Shown here piece by piece: positions 25,523 through 32,573 of a DNA stretch of 50,476 nt. Position numbers and translations under genes: made by a program. Numbering within the stretch: the first letter of the stretch is position 1; every line of letters starts with the position of its first letter. Location of the stretch: NCBI GenBank assembly GCA_030040425.1, contig JASHTS010000286.1:1-50476 (forward strand), written 5' to 3'. This DNA is from Acidobacteriaceae bacterium (lineage in GTDB: Bacteria > Acidobacteriota > Terriglobia > Terriglobales > Acidobacteriaceae). Below the pieces are notes generated by a model. It saw nothing but the letters and a program-made list of their open reading frames with translations, searched no databases and had not been told where the DNA came from.

Positions 25523-25885
25523 ATGGTTGTCAGGACGCAGTGCAAGGGGCGCGAGTTCGTCGGCGTCGAGGTGGGCGCTGGAAACGTGCGCCGGTACTTT
25601 CCCAGGCGGATGCCGGTCATTGAAATCGAGATCGATCATCTCCAGATTCAGTGCCGCCTCGATCCCGGCTTCTGGAACGGCCACCCGGAGATCTCCGACC
25701 CGCGATTGCGCGTGTGGCTCGAGTCAAAGAACTTCAAAGGAAAGCCCGGCGAGGAGCCGGTGCCCCTTGTGCTTGTTCCTTCGGGAAGGAATTGCTTCCG
25801 CCTGCAGACGATCGAAGCGTTCGCCCATTCAGCCAAGTCCGGATCGCAGGCCACGCCGCTCGATCCCTCGCGGTGCGACGCGTGA
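25523..25885 (+). CDS. Hypothetical protein, 120 aa
   Basis: A compact soluble protein that starts MVVRTQCKGREFVGVEVGAG, with AAAAGG about 6 nt upstream of the ATG. It has alternating beta-type segments (VIEIEIDHLQIQC; PVPLVLVPSGRNCFRLQ) and a central FWNGHPEISDPRLRVWLESKNF. There is no signal peptide or membrane segment. The two cysteines at residues 7 and 42 have no obvious metal-site partner. I do not recognise the family. The good ribosome site and codon use resembling its neighbours support a real gene. A small adaptor or PilZ-like fold is imaginable but not supported by a motif. Confidence 0.6.
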   Translation: MVVRTQCKGREFVGVEVGAGNVRRYFPRRMPVIEIEIDHLQIQCRLDPGFWNGHPEISDPRLRVWLESKNFKGKPGEEPVPLVLVPSGRNCFRLQTIEAFAHSAKSGSQATPLDPSRCDA

Positions 25886-26063
25886 GCCGATTGAAGTCGC
25901 TCGCGCATTATCCGGCGTTCTCAAGATAGGGAGCCGGCATGCGCCTCCCAGGCCGCAGCCGGCGATGGCTTGCCTTGTGCAGCGGCCTGATTGATCCGGA
26001 GCCTGATTGACGCGGGACCGGTTAACACGCGAATCGACCGGCGAGTTGATAGACTCGGAGAGA

Positions 26064-26912
26064 ATGAACCCAGGTGAGTTGCAAGAGGCAATCGAGCGGC
26101 TCTTTGCCGCGGGCCCGGCCGCCCACGCAGATCCACAGGCCATGGAAACTTTTCTCGCCCTGCGTGCAGCGCTCGAAGGTGGCCAAGTGCGAGCCGCCTC
26201 GCCTGACTCCGCGTCGCCCAGCGGCTGGCGTGTGAACCCGTGGGTCAAGCGCGGCATCCTCCTCGGCTTTCGTCTTGGAGCTCTCGAAGAGATGCCGGCT
26301 TCCGGACTGTCGTTTGTCGACAAGCACACGTATCCAGTCCGCCAATTCCAGCCGGCAGACGGCGTGCGGGTGGTCCCCGGGGGTTCTTCGATTCGCGCGG
26401 GCGCCTTTGTTGCGCGGGGCGTGGTCTGCATGCCGCCGATGTACATCAACACCGGCGCGTATGTGGACGAGGGAACCATGGTTGACTCGCATGCGCTGGT
26501 TGGCTCCTGCGCCCAGATCGGCAAGCGCGTGCACCTGAGCGCGGGGGCGCAGATCGGCGGCGTACTCGAGCCGGTGAATGCGAATCCCGTGGTCATTGAA
26601 GACGACGTGCTGGTGGGCGGCAACTGCGGCGTGTATGAAGGCGCCATCGTGCGCAAAGGCGCGGTTCTCGCTGCCGGGACCATCCTCACCCGCGGCACGC
26701 CCGTCTTCGACGTGGCGCGCGGCGAGGTGCTCCGCGCCTCGGGCGAGATGCCCCTCATCATTCCCGGGAACGCGGTGGTGGTTCCCGGCGCGCGCGCCGT
26801 GAACAAGGGCAAAGGGCAGGAGTGGGGATTGAGCCTCTATGCCGCGGCGATCGTCAAATACCGCGACGAAAAGACCGATCTCAGCGCGGCACTCGAAGAC
26901 TTGTTGCGGTAG
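26064..26912 (+). CDS. dapD: 2,3,4,5-tetrahydropyridine-2,6-dicarboxylate N-succinyltransferase
   Basis: Cytoplasmic DapD (282 aa) of the succinylase branch of lysine and diaminopimelate synthesis. The N-terminal helical region (ELQEAIERLFAAGP) precedes a left-handed beta-helix of hexapeptide repeats (SIRAGAFVARGVVCMPPMYINTGAYVDEGTMVDSHALVGSCAQIGKRV, split here only by turns). The C-terminal domain ends with YAAAIVKYRDEKTDLSAALEDLLR. Family marks include YINTGAYVDEGTMVDSHALVG and GGVLEPVNANPVVIEDDVLVGG. ATG 26064 has GGAG 4-5 nt upstream. The last 32 bp overlap the 3' end of the convergent histidine-kinase gene. Confidence 0.95.
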   Translation: MNPGELQEAIERLFAAGPAAHADPQAMETFLALRAALEGGQVRAASPDSASPSGWRVNPWVKRGILLGFRLGALEEMPASGLSFVDKHTYPVRQFQPADGVRVVPGGSSIRAGAFVARGVVCMPPMYINTGAYVDEGTMVDSHALVGSCAQIGKRVHLSAGAQIGGVLEPVNANPVVIEDDVLVGGNCGVYEGAIVRKGAVLAAGTILTRGTPVFDVARGEVLRASGEMPLIIPGNAVVVPGARAVNKGKGQEWGLSLYAAAIVKYRDEKTDLSAALEDLLR

Positions 26913-28272
26913 AAGCAGACGCGGAGCTCTGCTCCGCCAGGGGAAGCGTGACCGTGGCGCGTGCGCCGGGGGCGTCTTCGCGATTCACCAGCTGCACATC
27001 GCCTCCGTGGGAGCGCGCAATCTGCTGCGCCAGCGCCAGGCCCACGCCGCTTCCGGCGGGCTTGGTGGTGTAAAAGGGCACAAACAGATTGTCGGCATTG
27101 GCGATTCCCATTCCCCGGTCCTCGATCGCCACCACCACACTCGCATCCTGAACGCTCCAGGTTGCGCGCACCGGCTTGGCGCCATTGGCGAGCGAAGCGT
27201 CCACGGCGTTCGCCAGCAGGTTGATGAACATCTGCTCCAGTTGATCCGGATCGGCCGAGAGGGTCACGGGCGGCCCGGGTTCGAGCTGAACCGGAATCCG
27301 CTGCTCCAGCAGCACCACGCGCTCCAACAGCGGCCCGATTCCCACCGGCTGGAACTTGGGCGGGGGGAGCTGCGCCAGCATCCGGTACGATTGCACAAAC
27401 CGGTGCAGCGACTCGGCGCGGCTCTCCACCACGCCCAGGCCGCGGCGAAAATCGCGCAGCGTCACCTCGTCGCCTTCCACGGCGTCGACGCGTTCCAGCA
27501 GGCTGCCCGCTATGGATTTTATCGGCGCGAGCGAATTCGAGAGTTCGTGACCCAGCACGCGGATCAGCCGCTTCCACGCAATCTGCTCTTCTTCCCTCAG
27601 CGGCTGGCTCACGTCGGCCAGCAGCAGCAGCGTGTGTGGCACGCCATCCTGGCGAAAAGCCGTCTTGCGCAGCAGCCAGCGCATCGCCGGTTTGGGAGGA
27701 AAGGAATAGATCACCTGATCGGGCAGCGCGAGCAGGTCGTCAAGCCCCAGCTCGCGCGCGGAGCGGCCGAAACAGCGCGCGTAGGGAAGACCCAGCAGCT
27801 TGAGCCCGGCGTTGTTCACCAGTTGCAGCAGATTTTCGCGGTCGAAGGCGAACAGCGGCGCGTGCATCACCTCGAGTATCCGCGCCAGCAGCGCCGTGGC
27901 TTCGAGTGAGCGCACCCTCTGCCTTTGCATCAGGTCGGCCAGGGCGTTTACTTCCGCAGCCAGTTCGCCCATGGCGTCGGGTACACGCGCGCCCCGCGCG
28001 CGGAATGAATAATCGCCCTCGCGGAGCGAGGAGATCACATTGGCCAGCGTCTGCAGGGGACGCACCAGGCCGTCCACCAGCGCCGACCCGGTGAGGGCGA
28101 GGTACACCAGCAGGCACCCTGCCAACGCCAGCGCGGTTGTCAGCGAGATGGAGCGCTCGAAGAAAAACACCGCAAAGGCGGCGAGCGCCGGCAGCGCGAG
28201 CAGCAGCGAGAAAAACCATACCCGGCCGATAGCCGAGTGCTTCCTTCTGCGCGCGCTCCTTTCATAGGCCAT
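26881..28272 (-). CDS. Sensor histidine kinase, NtrY-like
   Basis: Membrane kinase of 463 aa, partner of the adjacent sigma-54 response regulator. Two membrane helices (about 18-38 and 45-64) are separated by only a few residues, so there is almost no periplasmic sensor. A HAMP-like linker (about 68-120) and a PAS-like domain (about 127-225, HAPLFAFDRENLLQLVNNAGLKLLG) follow. The phosphoacceptor His242 lies in RVLGHELSNSLAPIKS. N-box NLLANAVDAS, G1 DRGMGI, F-box FVPFYTTK and G2 GSGVGLALAQQI are complete. The start overlaps the regulator gene by 11 bp, implying translational coupling. The 3' end overlaps dapD. It probably reports membrane or efflux state from inside the bilayer (inference). 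Confidence 0.92.
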   Translation of the reverse strand: MAYERSARRRKHSAIGRVWFFSLLLALPALAAFAVFFFERSISLTTALALAGCLLVYLALTGSALVDGLVRPLQTLANVISSLREGDYSFRARGARVPDAMGELAAEVNALADLMQRQRVRSLEATALLARILEVMHAPLFAFDRENLLQLVNNAGLKLLGLPYARCFGRSARELGLDDLLALPDQVIYSFPPKPAMRWLLRKTAFRQDGVPHTLLLLADVSQPLREEEQIAWKRLIRVLGHELSNSLAPIKSIAGSLLERVDAVEGDEVTLRDFRRGLGVVESRAESLHRFVQSYRMLAQLPPPKFQPVGIGPLLERVVLLEQRIPVQLEPGPPVTLSADPDQLEQMFINLLANAVDASLANGAKPVRATWSVQDASVVVAIEDRGMGIANADNLFVPFYTTKPAGSGVGLALAQQIARSHGGDVQLVNREDAPGARATVTLPLAEQSSASASTATSLRVPR

Positions 28273-29629
28273 ATTTTTCGATGCGCCGGTAGAGCGCGGC
28301 GCGGCTCAACCCCAGCGCCTCCGCGGCCTGCGAAATATTTCCGTCGCAGCGGCGCAACACTTTGCGGATCAGCAGCGCTTCCACTTCGTCGATACTCATA
28401 TTCTCGAACGAAGGCGTCGATGCGCGGGCGGCGGCGATGGCCAGATTCGCAGGCTCCACTTCCTCGCCCCGGCACAACAGCACGGCGCGCTCCACGGTGT
28501 GTTCCAGCTCGCGCACGTTACCCGGCCACGGGTACTGCATCATCTGCTGCATGGCCACGGGCGAGAATCCGTTCACCTGCTTGCGGTAGCGGCTGCGGTT
28601 GCGCGCCAGGAAGTGCTGCGCCAGCAGGGGGATGTCTTCGCGGCGGTCGCGCAGCGCGGGCAGGTGAATCTCCACCGTATTGATGCGGAAGAGCAGGTCC
28701 TCGCGAAAATTTCCCGCCGCCGCTTCCTCGTGCAATAGCGCATTGGTGGCGGAGAGAATGCGCACGTCCACGCGCCGGGTCTGCGACGAGCCCACGCGCT
28801 CCAGCTCGCCCGTCTCCAGCACGCGCAACAGCTTGGCCTGCTGGCGGAGCGGCACATTGGCGATCTCATCGAGGAAGAGCGTGCCCCCGTTGGCCAGCTC
28901 GAAGCGGCCCACGCGGTCGGTGCGCGCGTCGGTAAACGCGCCCTTCACGTGGCCGAAGATCTCGCTCTCAAACGTCCCCTCCGGCAATCCGCCCGCGTTG
29001 ACGGCCACCAGCGGCATGCGCGCGCGCGGCGAAGCCGCATGCAGCAGCCGCGCCACAATCTCCTTGCCCGTGCCGTGCTCGCCGGTGATCAGCACGTTGG
29101 CGTCCGAGGGTCCAACCTGCGCAATCAGCTCCAGCACCGGCTGCATCGAGGGCGCGCCGGCCACAAACTCCGGCATGCCCTCGGCGCGCAGCAGGCGATT
29201 TTCGAGCTCCAGCTGGCGCGCACGCCGCAAGGCCTGGCGCAGCTCCGCGTGCACCCGGATGAGCGAAACCAGCCGCTCGTTCTCCCATGGCTTCTGCACA
29301 AAGTCGCGCGCGCCGCGTTTGATGCTTTCGACGGCCAGTCCGATGTTGCCCCAGGCCGTCATCACGATCACCGGCAGTCGCGGATCGTACTCGCGAATCC
29401 GCGCCAGCAGGTCAAGTCCCTCCTGGCCCGACGTGGTGTCGCGCGTGTAATTCAGGTCGATCAACAGCACGTCGTACTCATTCTGCCCCAGCGCTTCCAT
29501 GAGCAACTGCGGCGAGCGCACGCATTCCACACCGACCCCCTGCGGCGCGAGCAGCAGTTCGACCGCTTCGAGAATGGACGGTTGGTCGTCGGCAACCAGA
29601 ACCCGAATTCGTTCCTGTTTACTGGTGAT
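28262..29629 (-). CDS. NtrC-family sigma-54 response regulator with non-standard start
   Basis: The order is receiver, AAA+ and Fis-type DNA-binding domain. Numbered from ATC 29629, the receiver has acidic pair Asp14/Asp15 (VADDQP), phosphoacceptor Asp58 (LLIDLNYTRDTTSG), Thr91 and Lys113. Walker A is GEHGTGKE (183-190). The sigma-54 contact loop is GAFTDA rather than GAFTGA (230-235). Walker B is GGTLFLDE, and the C-terminal helix-turn-helix is NISQAAEALGLSRAALYRRIEK. No ATG, GTG or TTG exists between the in-frame stop at 29644-29642 and a GTG at 29530 that would remove the acidic pair. GGAGG sits 6 nt before ATC 29629; ATT 29608 is another option. A frameshift from ATG 29642 is also possible. 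It likely activates the upstream efflux operon. Confidence 0.85.
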   Translation of the reverse strand: MTSKQERIRVLVADDQPSILEAVELLLAPQGVGVECVRSPQLLMEALGQNEYDVLLIDLNYTRDTTSGQEGLDLLARIREYDPRLPVIVMTAWGNIGLAVESIKRGARDFVQKPWENERLVSLIRVHAELRQALRRARQLELENRLLRAEGMPEFVAGAPSMQPVLELIAQVGPSDANVLITGEHGTGKEIVARLLHAASPRARMPLVAVNAGGLPEGTFESEIFGHVKGAFTDARTDRVGRFELANGGTLFLDEIANVPLRQQAKLLRVLETGELERVGSSQTRRVDVRILSATNALLHEEAAAGNFREDLLFRINTVEIHLPALRDRREDIPLLAQHFLARNRSRYRKQVNGFSPVAMQQMMQYPWPGNVRELEHTVERAVLLCRGEEVEPANLAIAAARASTPSFENMSIDEVEALLIRKVLRRCDGNISQAAEALGLSRAALYRRIEKYGL

Positions 29630-29758
29630 GGCCCGCCTCCATTACGACGCCTCCGGCTCTTGCTCATTCTGCATGATATCCAACCTTTTTCGGCCCGCCG
29701 CGCCGGCCCCGCCCGGAACGGACTTCACGCTGCGCTGGAACCCCACGTTTCCTCTCAA

Positions 29759-31834
29759 TTACGGCCCGTGCGTAACCACGCCGGCCTTGGCGTCGTCGAT
29801 GGATACGCCCGTCCGCTCCAGCGTCTCTCCGGTGGCGCGGTCGATATCCACCTTAGCTTTTTCGAGAGCCGTTTGCGCATCATCGAGAGTGGCCTCGGCC
29901 GTAGCGAGCGCGCTTTCTGCGTTCAGCGTGTCGACGCTGGATTTGGCGCCGAGCTGTTGCTCCTGCTTGGTGATGTCGAAGGTTTTTTCGGCAAGGTCGC
30001 GCGCTTTCTGGGCTGCACCCACGCGGGCCTGAGCCTGTTCGAGAGCAAACTTCGAGTTGCGCACATCGAAGAGGATGGTTTTCTTCTGCTGCTCGCTGGA
30101 GATCTGGCTCTGGCGGTACTGCAGCACCGCGCGGAACTGATCGGCCTTCGCCTGCCGGTTGCGCAGATTGATGGATAGGGTCACGCCCACCTGGTACTCC
30201 GGCGACGCGTAGTTGAATGTGTCGTCGAACATGCTGGCGAAATCCGTGGGCAGGCTGGTGGCGCAGTCTACGCCGGCGCTGGAGGCGGTGGTGCCGCAAT
30301 AGGGGTTCTTGGGACCGGCGGTGCCGGCGCCGGCATAGAAGCCGTACATGTTGAGCTGGGGCAAGAGCTCGCTATTGATGTCTTTCAGGGCCTGCTTCTG
30401 CACCTCCGCCTGCATCTGGTAAATAGCCACCTCGGGCCGCTTCTTCTCGGCCTCGGCAATAAGATCGTCGATGGACTTGTCGGCATTCGGGTCGGGTGCT
30501 CCGTGGAGGTCGAGGGGAATGACGGGCATCTCGTCGATGGAGGGATCGTCGACTTTCGTGAGCGCATTCTTCATCAGCAGCTCGTTCAGGCGCAGGCTGG
30601 CGCGCGCCACCGTAAGGTTGCCTTCGGCGGTGGCCACCGCGGCCTGATCGGTCATCACCTGCATGGCGGGGATGGCGTGGAGGTCGAGCTGTTTCTGATC
30701 GTCGGAGAGTGTCTGGTTGGCGAAACCCAGGGAGCGCTCATCGATCTGCTCGTCCTGGTAAGCGTCCACCAGGTCCCAGTAGATATTTTCGATCTGGGTC
30801 ACGGTGGCGATGACCTGCTGCTTGAAGACCACGTCGGTGATCTGGGCATTGCGCTTGGCGATGCGGATATAGCGCTCGTTGGTGGAAGTTCCGAAGCCGT
30901 ACAGAAGGGGCTGGGCGATGGTCACCTGGAACCTGCCGAACAGCTCGGGATTGATGGCGAAATCCGGCGAGTTGGTGGCTTCGCGAAGGCCTTGATAGTT
31001 GACGCTGACATTCGTGCCGATGTGGAACGACTGCGTGAAGTTCGACTGCACCTCAATGGTGTTGGTCTTGAAGATGGGTATGCCCACCTGCGCGGTGTTG
31101 GGCTCCTGGGTGACAGTGTGGTCGACATAGCCCTGGAAGTTGAGGAAGGGATCGAACGACGGAACGGCGGTTCCCTCACCCAGGGTCGATTGCACGATGC
31201 CGCCCGCGCCGGCTGCGGCCGAGCCGCCGGAGCTGCCCCCGCCACCGCTGGAAGCGCTGAAGCCGCCCTGGGTGGACTGAATGACGCTGGCATTGACGCC
31301 GTTGGCGGGGCTGCCCGCTTTGGTGCGCTGGATATCGGTCTGAGCGATGGGAAAGTTATAGCGGAAGTAAGCCAGATCGAGGTTGTTCTCAATGGCCACG
31401 GCGATCGCGTCCCACAAGGAAAGATAGATCTTGCCGTTGCGAATGAGGCTTTCCAGCCGCGGCGAATTGGCCAGGTTCAGCTCCGGCGCGGTGCTGGGCC
31501 TGTAAGGGAAAAAGGGGTTATGCGAGTGGGGCATAGGCACGTGAAACGCCGGCTGCGGGGCAAACGACTGCCGCTGCTCCTGCTGCATCTCCTCGGCCAG
31601 CGTAGGGGGCGGCGTGGCCGCGCCATTCGCCGCTGGAGCCGGGGCCTCCGGCGCCGGTTGCGCCGCCTGCGAATTCGCCGGCGCAGATTGCGCTTGCGGC
31701 GGGTCGCCCGCGAAGGCCGGAGCCGCCTGCAGGATGAGCATGGCCGCGATGGATAGAAGACAGGAAACAACCCATCTGCAGGAGCGGGAATTCACACCTG
31801 TTGCTCTAAGACACTGGTTGGGATTCTTATTCAC
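29759..31834 (-). CDS. TolC-family outer-membrane efflux protein
   Basis: Outer-membrane channel of the efflux operon, 691 aa, longer than E. coli TolC (about 470 mature). A signal peptide ends near AFAG-DP (residue 43). An Ala/Pro/Gln-rich stretch of about 80 residues follows, then two OEP repeats: LWDAIAVAIENNLDLAYFRYN opens the first, and DLIAEAEKKRPEVAIYQMQAEVQKQALKDINSELLPQLNMYGFY opens the second. Long coiled-coil helices (EQAQARVGAAQKARDLAEKTFDITKQEQQLGAKSSVDTLNAES in parts) form the periplasmic tunnel. The gene starts with GTG overlapping the stop of the ATPase gene (GTGA), so translation is coupled. Poly-Gly/Ser (about 195-212) and Cys-containing loops lie between strands. Confidence 0.9.
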   Translation of the reverse strand: MNKNPNQCLRATGVNSRSCRWVVSCLLSIAAMLILQAAPAFAGDPPQAQSAPANSQAAQPAPEAPAPAANGAATPPPTLAEEMQQEQRQSFAPQPAFHVPMPHSHNPFFPYRPSTAPELNLANSPRLESLIRNGKIYLSLWDAIAVAIENNLDLAYFRYNFPIAQTDIQRTKAGSPANGVNASVIQSTQGGFSASSGGGGSSGGSAAAGAGGIVQSTLGEGTAVPSFDPFLNFQGYVDHTVTQEPNTAQVGIPIFKTNTIEVQSNFTQSFHIGTNVSVNYQGLREATNSPDFAINPELFGRFQVTIAQPLLYGFGTSTNERYIRIAKRNAQITDVVFKQQVIATVTQIENIYWDLVDAYQDEQIDERSLGFANQTLSDDQKQLDLHAIPAMQVMTDQAAVATAEGNLTVARASLRLNELLMKNALTKVDDPSIDEMPVIPLDLHGAPDPNADKSIDDLIAEAEKKRPEVAIYQMQAEVQKQALKDINSELLPQLNMYGFYAGAGTAGPKNPYCGTTASSAGVDCATSLPTDFASMFDDTFNYASPEYQVGVTLSINLRNRQAKADQFRAVLQYRQSQISSEQQKKTILFDVRNSKFALEQAQARVGAAQKARDLAEKTFDITKQEQQLGAKSSVDTLNAESALATAEATLDDAQTALEKAKVDIDRATGETLERTGVSIDDAKAGVVTHGP

Positions 31835-32529
31835 TTGGCCTCCACAGCGGCTGTCCGCAAGACTTCATCCCGCGTCAGCCACCCGTCGCGCAGCTCTACA
31901 ATGCGCTTGCCATAGCGCGCGTTCTCCTCCGAGTGGGTCACTTGCACAATGGTCGTGCCCTGGCGGTTGAGATCGCGAAAAAGCTCCATGATCTCGCGGG
32001 CCTGCGTGGAATGCAGGTTTCCCGTGGGCTCGTCGGCCAGCAGCAGCGACGGCGCGTGCACCACTGCGCGCGCAATGCCGACCAATTGCTGCTGCCCGCC
32101 CGAAAGCTGGTTAGGATAAAGATCCTTCTTGGCTACAATCTGAAATTTGTCCAGAATGTCGGCCACCATTCCAGCGCGTTCCTTCGCCGGGAGGTTCTTG
32201 TAGGAGAGCGGCAGGTCGATGTTTTCCGCCACGGTGAGATCGTCCAGCAGGTGATAGCTCTGGAAGACCATGCCGATGCGCTGGCGCGCGAGATCGGCCC
32301 GCTGCTTGCGGTTGAGCGCGTGCGCCGCCGTCTCGCCGAACCAGAACTCGCCCGTCCAGCCATCGTCGAGCAGCGCCAGCACGTTGAGCAGCGACGATTT
32401 TCCCGCGCCCGACGGTCCCATCACGGTGACAAACTCGCCCTCGCGGATGGTGAGCCCGACGCGGCGCAAGACCCAGGTTTCGGTGTGTCCCGTTTTATAA
32501 CTGCGTTCGACGTTCTTCAGTTCAATCAT
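31831..32529 (-). CDS. ABC transporter ATP-binding protein 2 (MacB/LolD type)
   Basis: Cytoplasmic ATPase of 232 aa for one or more of the ADOP permeases. Walker A is GPSGAGKSS, the Q-loop is GMVFQSYHLLDDLTVAENI, Walker B is LLLADEPTG, and the H-loop is VTHSEENARYG. The signature reads LSGGQQQLVGIARA, where most LolD/MacB proteins have LSGGQQQRVAIARA. The segment WVLRRVGLTIREGEFVTVMG is normal. It lies 44 bp after ADOP gene 1 and 4 bp overlapping with the TolC gene. It is the second ATPase in the same operon; the first is 8 kb upstream. Confidence 0.93.
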   Translation of the reverse strand: MIELKNVERSYKTGHTETWVLRRVGLTIREGEFVTVMGPSGAGKSSLLNVLALLDDGWTGEFWFGETAAHALNRKQRADLARQRIGMVFQSYHLLDDLTVAENIDLPLSYKNLPAKERAGMVADILDKFQIVAKKDLYPNQLSGGQQQLVGIARAVVHAPSLLLADEPTGNLHSTQAREIMELFRDLNRQGTTIVQVTHSEENARYGKRIVELRDGWLTRDEVLRTAAVEAK

Positions 32530-32573
32530 GATTTTTTCCGACTCCGTATTTCAAGCTGATGACACCGTGCACG

